This document shows, one piece after another, positions 8,820 through 16,503 of a stretch of 64,000 bases of DNA; position 1 is the stretch's first letter; every line of letters starts with the position of its first letter. The DNA lies in assembly GCA_900473415.1 (NCBI GenBank), contig UCLR01000006.1:1-64000 (forward strand), given 5' to 3'. A program made the translations under genes and the position numbers. Source of the DNA: Hyphomicrobiales bacterium. GTDB lineage: Bacteria; Pseudomonadota; Alphaproteobacteria; Rhizobiales; Beijerinckiaceae. Under the pieces are notes generated by a model. That model did no database searches. It was not told where the DNA came from and saw only the letters and a list, made by a program, of their open reading frames with translations.

Positions 8820-9890
8820 ATGACCGACATCGCTGCTTCCCGCAAGGCGGGCCCGATGGGCTCGCTCGGCCGGCTCCTGCCCGGTATCCTGCTCTCCGCC
8901 GTCGTCGCGGTCGCTTCCGCGCAACTGGAGCCCGTGCTCAAGGCCGCCACCGGCGGCCGCGTCGGCATACCGGCGATCGTGATCGCGCTCATCATCGGTA
9001 TGGCGCTGCACCCGCTCGCCAATAACGAGCGCTTTGCGCCTGGCATGACCTTCTGCGTGAAGAAGCTGCTGCGCTGGGCGATCGCGCTGCTCGGCCTGCG
9101 CATCGCGCTTGGCGACATCGTCGCGCTCGGCGTCTCGACGGCGCTGCTCGTCGTAGGCTCGATGGCCGTCACCGTCATCGTCGGCTTCGTGCTGGCGCGC
9201 CAGCTCGGCCGAGAGGCCGGGATGGGCGCGCTGGGCGCGCTGGCGGGCGTTGCCACGGCGGTTTGCGGTGCTTCCGCCGCGCTCGCCACCGCGACCGTCG
9301 TGCCGGACTATCGCAACAAGGCCGCCGACGTCGCCTTCACCGTCATCGCGATGAACGTCTTCGCGACCGCCGCCATGCTCCTCTACCCGCTGATCTGCGT
9401 CTGGCTCGGCTTCTCGCCGCAGCAGACAGGCATCATGCTCGGCGGCACGATCCACGATGTCGCCCAGGTCGTCGGCGCCGGCCAATCGATCTCGGACGAC
9501 GTCGCCAACGCGGCGGTGATCGTGAAGCTCTTCCGCGTCTTCCTGCTGCTTCCCGCCGTGCTGATCGTCGGCTGGTGGCTGGTTCGCGATGGCGATGGGC
9601 TCGCCAAGGCCAAGGTGCCGGTGCCGGTCTTCGCCATCGTCTTCCTGGGGCTTTGCGTGCTGAACAGCCTGCTCGCGCTCACGCCCTCGGTTCAGCCGCT
9701 CTACGTGCCGGTGCGCGATGGACTGCTCGAAGCCTCGCGCTGGGGCCTGCTCGTCGCCATCGCGGCGCTCGGGCTCGGCACCTCGATGGCGGTCATGGCG
9801 CGGCTTGGCTGGCGGCATCTGGCGCTGGTCGCGGGCACGAGCCTTACCATCCTCGTCATTGTCACCGGCGGCCTCGTCGTCATCGGCTGA
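8820..9890 (+). CDS. YeiH-type putative sulfate exporter family transporter
   Basis: About 356 residues with some ten membrane helices (COG2855, PF03601). The family includes SuyZ-type proteins proposed to export sulfate from sulfonate degradation. Conserved features seen are GVATAVCGASAALA near the middle, TVIAMNVFATAAML and LGGTIHDVAQVVGAG. ATG 8820 is chosen because it precedes the first helix; an ATG at 8754 would add 22 polar residues. It sits 16 bases upstream of a 2-hydroxyacid dehydrogenase, so the two probably form one transcript, possibly for sulfolactate handling. Confidence 0.87.
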   Translation: MTDIAASRKAGPMGSLGRLLPGILLSAVVAVASAQLEPVLKAATGGRVGIPAIVIALIIGMALHPLANNERFAPGMTFCVKKLLRWAIALLGLRIALGDIVALGVSTALLVVGSMAVTVIVGFVLARQLGREAGMGALGALAGVATAVCGASAALATATVVPDYRNKAADVAFTVIAMNVFATAAMLLYPLICVWLGFSPQQTGIMLGGTIHDVAQVVGAGQSISDDVANAAVIVKLFRVFLLLPAVLIVGWWLVRDGDGLAKAKVPVPVFAIVFLGLCVLNSLLALTPSVQPLYVPVRDGLLEASRWGLLVAIAALGLGTSMAVMARLGWRHLALVAGTSLTILVIVTGGLVVIG

Positions 9891-9906
9891 GCGGGCGGCA
9901 AGCATC

Positions 9907-10854
9907 ATGACCGATATCGTCATCACCGAGTTCATGGACGAGGCTGCCGTCGCGAGCCTCAAGGCGCGCTACAGCGTCCATCACGATCCGGATCTCTACG
10001 CCAAGCCGGACGAACTCGCCCGGCTCCTTGCCGATGCCCCGGCGCTGATCGTGCGCAACCAGACGCAGGTTCGCGGGCCCGTGCTGGAGGCTGCGAAGGT
10101 GCTGAAGGTGATCGGCCGGCTCGGCGTCGGCCTCGACAATCTAGACATGGAGGTCTGCGCCGCCCGTGGCATCCAGGTCTTCCCGGCGACCGGCGCCAAC
10201 AGTCTCTCGGTCGTCGAATACGTCATCGGCACGACGATGACGCTGATGCGCAGCGCCTATTTCGCCAATGCGGCGATGCTGGCCGGCGAATTTCCCAAGA
10301 CGAAGCTGATCGGCCGCGAGATCGCCGGCAAGCTGATGGGGCTCGTCGGCTTCGGCGGCATCGCGCGTGGCGTCGCCGATCATGCCCGCGCGCTCGGCAT
10401 GGAGGTCGCGGCCTTCCATCCCCGGCTGCCTGCTGACGATCCGGCCTGGAAGGGTGTGCGCCGGCTCGGGTTCGACGAACTGCTCGCCGAGGCGGACGTG
10501 ATCAGCCTGCACGTGCCGCTGACGGCCGAAACGCGCGGGCTGATCGACGCGCGCGCCTTCGCGCGCATGAAGCCCGATGCGATCCTAATCAACACCGCCC
10601 GCGGCGGCGTGATGGATGAGGCGGCGCTGGTCGAAGCGCTCAAGGCCGGCCGGCTCGGCGGCGCGGCGATCGACGTCTACGAGCAGGAGCCGCTGCGCAA
10701 GGATGCGGCCAAGGTCTTCGCCGGCACCCCGAACCTGATCCTGACCCCGCATATCGCGGGCAATACGGTGGAATCGAACGGGCGCGTTTCCGGCCTCGTC
10801 GCCGAGCGGGTCATGGCGGCGCTGGACGGCCTCATCCAGGCCGGGAGCCGATAA
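9907..10854 (+). CDS. D-2-hydroxyacid dehydrogenase, possibly sulfolactate dehydrogenase
   Basis: A 315-residue NAD-dependent dehydrogenase of the SerA-like family. The dinucleotide site is GLVGFGGIARG (residues 145-155), and the catalytic triad fits R232 (NTARGG), E261 (EQEPL) and H282 (PHIAGN). It is compact, without an ACT domain, so it is not a full PGDH. Immediate coupling to a YeiH/SuyZ-type sulfate exporter suggests an (S)-sulfolactate dehydrogenase such as SlcC, whose N-terminal segment I recall as similar. That substrate is an inference; no sulfolyase genes are in the window. Confidence 0.85.
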   Translation: MTDIVITEFMDEAAVASLKARYSVHHDPDLYAKPDELARLLADAPALIVRNQTQVRGPVLEAAKVLKVIGRLGVGLDNLDMEVCAARGIQVFPATGANSLSVVEYVIGTTMTLMRSAYFANAAMLAGEFPKTKLIGREIAGKLMGLVGFGGIARGVADHARALGMEVAAFHPRLPADDPAWKGVRRLGFDELLAEADVISLHVPLTAETRGLIDARAFARMKPDAILINTARGGVMDEAALVEALKAGRLGGAAIDVYEQEPLRKDAAKVFAGTPNLILTPHIAGNTVESNGRVSGLVAERVMAALDGLIQAGSR

Positions 10855-10861
10855 CGACCCC

Positions 10862-11206
10862 TCACGGCTGCCGGCGGCGGCTTGGCGGCGCGACTGAGAT
10901 ATTGCCTTCATACATCTGCAGACAGACAAGCAGATCGACATAGCTCGGTGGCCCGATCAGCTGAGCTTTCGTGGTACAGGTTTCGCGATGGTTCGCGGCC
11001 GCGCCGCTCCAGATTGTCTGAAGCTGACGCTCAGCGTCCGCCTCGTCCCGAATGCAGCTTTGGATGGGGTCCCGATCCTCGGGCGTCAGCGCCAGGGCTG
11101 CCTTGCAGCCGGCGGCAATGTCGAAACGAGGAACCTGCTGCGCGGAAGCCGAATAGCTCCCAAAGACCACAAACGACAGGGCACAAGCCAGCGTGCACGC
11201 CTTCAT
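10862..11206 (-). CDS. Secreted cysteine-containing hypothetical protein
   Basis: A 114-residue exported protein. Residues 1-22 form a signal peptide ending SASA. The mature part has four cysteines spaced as two likely disulfides (GCKAAL, QSCIRDE, ETCTTK, LVCLQM) and ends in a short arginine-rich tail. GGAGG sits six bases before ATG 11206. I recognise the general pattern (cysteine-rich small periplasmic protein ending PSYVDLLVCLQM) from uncharacterised Rhizobiales proteins but not a function. It converges with the dehydrogenase, with only seven bases between the stops. Confidence 0.75.
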   Translation of the reverse strand: MKACTLACALSFVVFGSYSASAQQVPRFDIAAGCKAALALTPEDRDPIQSCIRDEADAERQLQTIWSGAAANHRETCTTKAQLIGPPSYVDLLVCLQMYEGNISVAPPSRRRQP

Positions 11207-11302
11207 GCGAGCCTCCTATTCGATCAGGATCAGGTGCTTGAGATTGTAAGCCGAGATTCGATTGAATGCCTGTTTGAGATGTTCGACCTGGGTGTTTCGC
11301 GA

Positions 11303-11704
11303 ATGGCCAATTGCGAGTTGAGCGGCCGATCGGACAGGTCGAGCCGAGATTCGGGCGCGGCGAGGCCGTGGCGGGGTAAAGCTGTGCGATTGGGCATCAA
11401 TCTTCGGGGCGATCTTGCGAAGCTTAGCGACCGCGAACTATCCGAGCGTTTGGAGACCTTTATCGCCCATCGCGATTGGCTCGCTTCGGTAACGGCAAGA
11501 GCGCCCAATCGATGGGCTTACCGGCTTGGGATCGCAATGCCATTTGGCCGAGGTCCACTCCACGCCCGCTTCTTCTACCGGTTGATAGCTCGCTTGAATG
11601 TAGGCGCAGTGAACGGGCAGTCGCTCGGCGACCTCTACGTCGTCGAGTGCGAAATCAAAGACCTGATGGATGAGCTACGCGGCCGTGTGGGCAAGCGCCG
11701 ATAA
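11303..11704 (+). CDS. Hypothetical protein with atypical codon use
   Basis: A 133-residue soluble basic protein of unknown family. The plausible core runs from LRGDLAKLSDRELSERLETF to the stop and looks like a helical protein. Codons such as TTG, CTA, ATA, GTA and AGA, rare in neighbouring genes, are frequent, which suggests recent acquisition or weak expression. The start is uncertain: ATG 11303 has no clear ribosome site and GTG 11384 (after GGGGTAAAGCT) is a good alternative, leaving 106 residues. It lies alone between two leftward genes. Confidence 0.45.
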   Translation: MANCELSGRSDRSSRDSGAARPWRGKAVRLGINLRGDLAKLSDRELSERLETFIAHRDWLASVTARAPNRWAYRLGIAMPFGRGPLHARFFYRLIARLNVGAVNGQSLGDLYVVECEIKDLMDELRGRVGKRR

Positions 11705-11791
11705 GTGTAGGAGCGGAGGCTCCAACCGCAGCTTCCCGCCCGTTACAGGCGCCCAGGTGATAAATTCACGATCTAGCGCGTCGCCATAGAC

Positions 11792-13492
11792 TCACACGAA
11801 GTCGAACCGATCCACATCGACCAGCCCCTTGTCGGTGATCTTGAGATGCGGGATCACCGGCAAGGTCAGGAAGGCGACCTGGAGGAAGGGTTCGGCCAGC
11901 ACGACGCCGAGCGCCTTCGCCGCGGCGCGCAACTGCTCCAGGTCGTGCCGCACCGTCTCGAAGGATTCTTCGCTCATCAGCCCGGCGACGGGTAGCGCGA
12001 GCTCCGCCGTCACCCTCTCGCCCTCGGCGACAGTGAAGCCGCCGCCGATCTCGATCAGCCGGTTAGCGGCGGCTGCCATCGCCGCGTCGTCCACACCGAC
12101 GACGCAGAGATTATGGCTGTCATGACCGACCGATGAGGCGATGGCGCCGCGCTTCATGCCGAAGCCATGGACGAAGCCGGTGGCGATGCCGCCGTTCTTG
12201 CCGTGTCGTTCGATCACTGTGACCTTGACCGCATCCTGTTCGAGATCGGGCAAAGCGAGGCCGTCCCGCGAGGGCAGGGGCATCGAAAGCCGCTCGGTGA
12301 TGATCCGCCCCGGCACCACGCCGATCACCGGCGTCTCGCCCTCACGCGCCTTTGCCTGGAAGGCATCCAGCGTGACGGGTCGGCACTTTACGCTGCCATG
12401 GCCGACCGCCGGCACGGCAGTGCGATCCGCGAACAGCGCTTCCTCGACCAGCCGGCCGCCAGTGAAGACCTGCTTCACCGAGCAGGCGGCGAGGCTTTCC
12501 ACCAGAACGATGTCGGCGCGCTTGCCCGGCCCGATGAAGCCGCGGTCGAACAGGCCGAAATTCCGCGCAGCCGAGTGCGAGGCGATGCGATAGGTCGCGA
12601 GCACATCCGCACCGTTCGCGATGGCCGTGCGGATCATGTAGTCGAGATGGCCTTCCTCGCCGATATCGAGCGGGTTGCGGTCGTCTGTGCAGAAGGCGAG
12701 GAAGGGAGAGGCATCGCGCGAGATCAGCGGGATCAACGCATGCAGGTCCTTCGAGACCGAGCCCTCGCGGATCAGGATCGCCATGCCTTTGGCGAGCTTC
12801 TCGCGAGCTTCTTCGGCCGTGGTCGTCTCATGGTCGGTGCGGATGCCGGCGGCAAGATAGGCGTTGAGGTCGAGCCCGCGCACCAGCGGTGCATGGCCGT
12901 CGATATGGCGGTGGGAGAACGCCTCCAGCTTGGCGAGACAGCCCGGATCGCGATGGATCACGCCAGGAAAGTTCATGAACTCGGCGAGCCCGATGACCTT
13001 CGGATGGTCCATCAGCGGCGTCAGGTCGCCCGCTTCCAGTCGGGCGCCAGCCGTTTCCAGATGCGTCGCCGGCACACAGCTCGATAGGTTGACGCGCAAA
13101 TCCATCCGCATCGCTTCGGCTGAGGCCAGGAAGTAGCGGATGCCCTCGGCGCCGAGCACATTTGAGATCTCATGCGGGTCGCAGATCGCGGTGGTGACGC
13201 CATGCGGCAGCACGCAGCGCTCGAATTCGAGCGGCGTCACCAGCGAGGATTCGATGTGGAGATGCGTGTCGATGAAGCCTGGCACGGCGATCAGGCCGCG
13301 GGCATCGATGACGCGCCGGCCCTCATAGCTTCCATAGGTGCCGACGATCGTGTCGCCGCAGATGGCGATGTCGCTTTCGACTAGCGCGCCGGTGACGAAA
13401 TCGAGGAGCCTGGCGCCTTTGATGACGAGGTCGGCCGGCTCATCGCCATGCCCCTGGGCGATCCGGCGGGCAAGTGTGGCGGCGTCGGTCAT
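11792..13492 (-). CDS. ade: Adenine deaminase
   Basis: Converts adenine to hypoxanthine and ammonia in purine salvage. The 566-residue amidohydrolase has the metal motif DTHLHIESS, the glycine/histidine segment [11 protein letters not shown], the lysine/tyrosine region [12 protein letters not shown] and the aspartate in [11 protein letters not shown], all typical of bacterial ade-type deaminases. Start ATG 13492 gives the expected length; the open frame continues upstream but reads as non-coding. It diverges from the UPF0173 hydrolase gene. Confidence 0.94.
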   Translation of the reverse strand: MTDAATLARRIAQGHGDEPADLVIKGARLLDFVTGALVESDIAICGDTIVGTYGSYEGRRVIDARGLIAVPGFIDTHLHIESSLVTPLEFERCVLPHGVTTAICDPHEISNVLGAEGIRYFLASAEAMRMDLRVNLSSCVPATHLETAGARLEAGDLTPLMDHPKVIGLAEFMNFPGVIHRDPGCLAKLEAFSHRHIDGHAPLVRGLDLNAYLAAGIRTDHETTTAEEAREKLAKGMAILIREGSVSKDLHALIPLISRDASPFLAFCTDDRNPLDIGEEGHLDYMIRTAIANGADVLATYRIASHSAARNFGLFDRGFIGPGKRADIVLVESLAACSVKQVFTGGRLVEEALFADRTAVPAVGHGSVKCRPVTLDAFQAKAREGETPVIGVVPGRIITERLSMPLPSRDGLALPDLEQDAVKVTVIERHGKNGGIATGFVHGFGMKRGAIASSVGHDSHNLCVVGVDDAAMAAAANRLIEIGGGFTVAEGERVTAELALPVAGLMSEESFETVRHDLEQLRAAAKALGVVLAEPFLQVAFLTLPVIPHLKITDKGLVDVDRFDFV

Positions 13493-13552
13493 GGGGCGAT
13501 TCCGTAGGTTGGGCGTGGGGGCAGCCTGCACGGCCGCCACAGGATTGTCGAC

Positions 13553-13581
13553 TTGGTCGGCCGCGCGGATCGGCCTAGAAG
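13553..13581 (+). promoter_or_regulatory. Candidate sigma-70 promoter for the UPF0173 gene
   Basis: TTGGTC and TAGAAG separated by exactly 17 bases, 33 bp upstream of the start codon at 13614. Good spacing and position; sequence match is moderate. Confidence 0.4.
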
Positions 13582-13613
13582 AGGGCGGCACTTCGAACGC
13601 CTGGAGCTCTCGC

Positions 13614-14312
13614 ATGAAACTCACCTGGTACGGCCATGCGGCCTTCCGCCTCGAGATCGAGGGCGCCACCGTCCTGATCGACCCCTTCTTCACCGGCAAT
13701 CCGGCCTTCGAAGGCGATGTCGCGGCCATCTCCAAGGGCGTCAGCCATATCGTCGTCACCCACGGCCATGGCGACCATGTGGGCGACACGCTCGCCATCG
13801 CCGAATCGACCGGCGCGACGGTGGTCACCAACTATGACCTCGCCATGCACCTGGCTTCGCAAGGGCTGAAGAGCTTCCAGCCGATGAACACCGGCGGCAC
13901 TGTCGATCTCGGCCCGTTCAGCGTGACGCTGGTCCGTGCCGACCACTCGGCCGGCATGGGCGAGGGCGGCGTCAACGTCCCGGTCGGCAGCGCCAACGGC
14001 GTGATCATCAAGGCCAAGGGCGAAAAGACGCTCTGGCACATGGGCGACACCGACATCTTCTCGGATATGGAACTCCTTTCGGAGATCCACGGCGTCGAGG
14101 CCTGCATCTGCCCGATCGGTGACCGCTTCACCATGGGCGGCAAGGTCGCCGCGCTCGCCATGACCCGCTTCGTCAAGCCGAAGGTCGCGATCCCGAGCCA
14201 CTACGCCACCTTCGCGCTGCTCGACCAGAACGCCGACACCTTCGTCGCCGGGCTCAAGGGCAGCAGCGTCGAGGCGGTGGTGCCGAAGAAGGGCGAGGCC
14301 TTCACGGTCTGA
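13614..14312 (+). CDS. UPF0173 metal-dependent hydrolase (metallo-beta-lactamase fold)
   Basis: A 232-residue metallo-beta-lactamase-fold protein with start ATG 13614 after GGAG. The metal motif [10 protein letters not shown] (residues 49-58) supplies H50, H52, D54 and H55; further ligands are likely at the histidine in RADHSAGM and the aspartate in HMGDTD. The family (YtkL/UPF0173) is widespread but its substrate is not established. It lies between ade and gatC and has its own candidate promoter. The nearby gatCA genes offer no clear functional link. Confidence 0.9.
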   Translation: MKLTWYGHAAFRLEIEGATVLIDPFFTGNPAFEGDVAAISKGVSHIVVTHGHGDHVGDTLAIAESTGATVVTNYDLAMHLASQGLKSFQPMNTGGTVDLGPFSVTLVRADHSAGMGEGGVNVPVGSANGVIIKAKGEKTLWHMGDTDIFSDMELLSEIHGVEACICPIGDRFTMGGKVAALAMTRFVKPKVAIPSHYATFALLDQNADTFVAGLKGSSVEAVVPKKGEAFTV

Positions 14313-14358
14313 GCCGGGGCCTCACGCGCCGGACAAGACAGGAGTTCGAGCGCCCATG

Positions 14359-14387
14359 TTGCGGGCGCTCGATCCTCCGCTTATAGC
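14359..14387 (+). promoter_or_regulatory. Sigma-70-type promoter for gatCA
   Basis: TTGCGG and TATAGC with a 17-base spacer, 49 bp upstream of the gatC start codon. It is one of the better promoter matches in the window. Confidence 0.55.
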
Positions 14388-14436
14388 CCTGACAGCAATT
14401 GGGTGCGCTGCACCGCCAGTCTTTCAGGAGTCCGCC

Positions 14437-14724
14437 ATGTCGGTCGATCTCGCCACCGTGAAACGCGTCGCGCATCTGGCGCGCATCGCTGTGCCGGAGG
14501 CCGATCTGCCCAAGCTGCAAGACGAGCTCAACGCCATCCTCGGCTTCGTCGAGCAGCTCAACGAGGTGAATGTCGAGGGTGTCGAGCCGATGACCTCGGT
14601 GACGCCGATGGCGATGAAGCAGCGCGAGGACGTGGTCAACGACGGCGAGATCGCCGACGAGATCGTCGCCAACGCCCCGGTTTCCGAGGACGATTATTTC
14701 ATGGTGCCGAAGGTGATCGAATAG
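14437..14724 (+). CDS. gatC: Asp/Glu-tRNA amidotransferase subunit C
   Basis: The small 95-residue stabilising subunit of GatCAB, which converts misacylated Glu-tRNA(Gln) and Asp-tRNA(Asn) to Gln- and Asn-tRNA. The N-terminal half has the helix [20 protein letters not shown], and the C-terminus has [10 protein letters not shown] and the conserved end [17 protein letters not shown] is well placed before ATG 14437. The stop codon lies inside an 18-bp perfect inverted repeat that extends into the gatC-gatA gap. Confidence 0.96.
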   Translation: MSVDLATVKRVAHLARIAVPEADLPKLQDELNAILGFVEQLNEVNVEGVEPMTSVTPMAMKQREDVVNDGEIADEIVANAPVSEDDYFMVPKVIE

Positions 14725-14750
14725 GCGCGAGGCGCGCCTATTCGATCACC
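14712..14750 (+). repeat. 18-bp perfect inverted repeat spanning the gatC stop codon
   Basis: The left arm GGTGATCGAATAGGCGCG includes the last three gatC codons and TAG; the right arm is its exact complement, after a three-base loop. In mRNA it would form a very stable 18-bp hairpin. The right arm thus reads as an inverted duplicate of the gatC 3' end. No T-run follows, so it may stabilise or attenuate gatC-gatA mRNA rather than terminate it. Confidence 0.85.
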
Positions 14751-14776
14751 CCGGACGCGCGTAGCGCGATCCGGGG
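14749..14776 (+). repeat. Second hairpin in the gatC-gatA gap
   Basis: CCCCGG and CGCGC pair with GCGCG and CCGGGG around a three-base loop, directly abutting the first inverted repeat. The CCGG-rich form resembles the dispersed palindromic elements elsewhere in the window. Confidence 0.7.
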
Positions 14777-14808
14777 TCTCTTTGACCAGATAACTCCGGA
14801 ATATCCCC

Positions 14809-16323
14809 GTGACCGATCTCACCCGCCTGACGCTGACCGAGGCCCGCGACGGCCTGAAGGCCAAGACCTTCTCCGCCACCGAGCTCACGAAGGCCCATAT
14901 CGCCGCCGTCGAGAAGGGCCGGACGCTGAACGCCTATGTGCTCGAAACGCCGGACCATGCGCTGAAGCAGGCCGCCGCCTCCGACGAGAAGCTGGCGAAG
15001 GGCGAGGCGGGCCCGCTCGAAGGCCTGCCGCTCGGCATCAAGGATCTTTTCGCCACCCAGGGTGTGCGCACCACCGCGTGCTCGAAGATCCTCGGCAATT
15101 TCGTGCCGCCCTATGAATCGACCGTCACGAGCCAGCTCTGGCGCGACGGCGCCGTGATGCTCGGCAAGCTCAACAATGACGAGTTCGCCATGGGTTCGTC
15201 GAACGAGACCTCGGCCTTCGGAAACGTCGTCAATCCGTGGCGCCGGAAGGGCTCCAATGTCGGTGCCGGGCAGGGCGGCGCCGTCGAGGGCAACCATCTT
15301 GTGCCGGGCGGCTCGTCGGGTGGTTCGGCCTCGGCCGTCGCCGCCGATCTCTGCCTTGCCGCCACCGCGACCGATACCGGCGGCTCGATCCGCCAGCCGG
15401 CCGCCTTCACCGGCACGGTCGGCATCAAGCCGACCTATGGCCGCTGCTCGCGCTGGGGCACGGTCGCTTTCGCTTCCTCGCTCGACCAGGCCGGGCCGAT
15501 CGCCAAGACCGTGCGCGACGCCGCCGTGATGCTGCGCTCGATGTCCGGCCACGATCCGAAGGATACAACCTCGGTCGACATGGCCGTGCCGGATTACGAG
15601 GCGGCCGTCGGTCGTTCGGTGAAAGGCATGAAGATCGGCATTCCCCGGGAGTACCGGCTGGACGGCCTCAACGCCGAGATCGACGCGCTCTGGCAGCAGG
15701 GCATCGCCTGGCTCAAGGCCGCCGGAGCCGAGATCGTAGAGATCTCGCTGCCGCACACCAAATACGCCCTGCCGGCCTACTACATCGTCGCGCCGGCCGA
15801 GGCTTCGTCGAACCTCGCCCGCTATGACGGAGTCCGCTACGGCCTGCGCGAGCAGGGCAAGGATATCGTCGAGATGTACGAGAAGACCCGCGCCGCCGGC
15901 TTCGGGGCCGAGGTCAAGCGCCGCATCATGATCGGCACCTATGTGCTCTCGGCCGGCTATTACGACGCCTATTACCTGCGCGCCCAGAAGGTCCGCACCC
16001 TGATCAAGCGTGACTTCGAGACCGTTTATGCGCAGGGCATGGACGCGGTGCTCACGCCTGCGACGCCGTCGGCCGCCTTCGGCATCGGCGAGAAGGGCTC
16101 GGCCGATCCGGTCGAGATGTACCTGAACGACATCTTCACCGTGACGGTGAACATGGCCGGTCTGCCGGGCATCGCCGTGCCGGCCGGGCTCGACGGCCAG
16201 GGCCTGCCGCTCGGCCTCCAGCTGATTGGCCGGCCCTTCGACGAGGAGACGCTGTTCTCGCTCGGCGAGGTGATCGAGCAGGCTGCCGGCCGCTTCCCGG
16301 TTTCCGAGCGCTGGTGGGGCTGA
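14809..16323 (+). CDS. gatA: Glu/Asp-tRNA amidotransferase subunit A
   Basis: The 504-residue amidase subunit of GatCAB, which releases ammonia from glutamine for tRNA transamidation. The Ser-cisSer-Lys triad is visible: K78 in LGIKDLF, the serine pair in GGSSGGSA (169-170) and S193 in [10 protein letters not shown]. The start is GTG 14809, following two tandem hairpins after gatC. A segment rich in glycine ([20 protein letters not shown], residues 149-168) precedes the cis-serine. gatB lies 5 kb downstream, beyond the RND pair, so the three subunits are split in this genome. Confidence 0.96.
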   Translation: MTDLTRLTLTEARDGLKAKTFSATELTKAHIAAVEKGRTLNAYVLETPDHALKQAAASDEKLAKGEAGPLEGLPLGIKDLFATQGVRTTACSKILGNFVPPYESTVTSQLWRDGAVMLGKLNNDEFAMGSSNETSAFGNVVNPWRRKGSNVGAGQGGAVEGNHLVPGGSSGGSASAVAADLCLAATATDTGGSIRQPAAFTGTVGIKPTYGRCSRWGTVAFASSLDQAGPIAKTVRDAAVMLRSMSGHDPKDTTSVDMAVPDYEAAVGRSVKGMKIGIPREYRLDGLNAEIDALWQQGIAWLKAAGAEIVEISLPHTKYALPAYYIVAPAEASSNLARYDGVRYGLREQGKDIVEMYEKTRAAGFGAEVKRRIMIGTYVLSAGYYDAYYLRAQKVRTLIKRDFETVYAQGMDAVLTPATPSAAFGIGEKGSADPVEMYLNDIFTVTVNMAGLPGIAVPAGLDGQGLPLGLQLIGRPFDEETLFSLGEVIEQAAGRFPVSERWWG

Positions 16324-16335
16324 GCCAACCAGGCC

Positions 16336-16437
16336 GTCATGCTCGGGCTTGATCCGAGCATCTCTCGCCGGACAAGGCCCCCGCGTCTTCTGGTCCTGAG
16401 ATTCTTGGGTCGCCGCATCGCGCCGCCCGAGAATGAC
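16336..16437 (-). repeat. 102-bp mosaic palindromic repeat, copy 1 (inverted relative to copy 2)
   Basis: Reverse-complemented, this begins GTCATTCTCGGGCGG and ends AGCCCGAGCATGAC, as does the element at 24584-24684. Both contain CTCGGG/CCCGAG modules and the segment GATGCGGCGACCC. The ends and first 40 bases are nearly identical; the middle differs. This is a dispersed BIME-like element. It lies between gatA and the bidirectional terminator. Confidence 0.8.
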
Positions 16438-16454
16438 GGCGGCGGTGCCGAATA

Positions 16455-16482
16455 AAAAAGGGCCGCGTCAGCGGCCCTTTTT
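16455..16482. terminator. Bidirectional terminator between gatA and the RND operon
   Basis: A perfect stem AAAGGGCCGC / GCGGCCCTTT with a four-base loop, preceded by A-run and followed by T-run, so it works on both strands. It serves gatA rightward and the RND pump gene leftward. Confidence 0.88.
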
Positions 16483-16503
16483 CGTTTGAGTGGTCCGGAG
16501 CGC

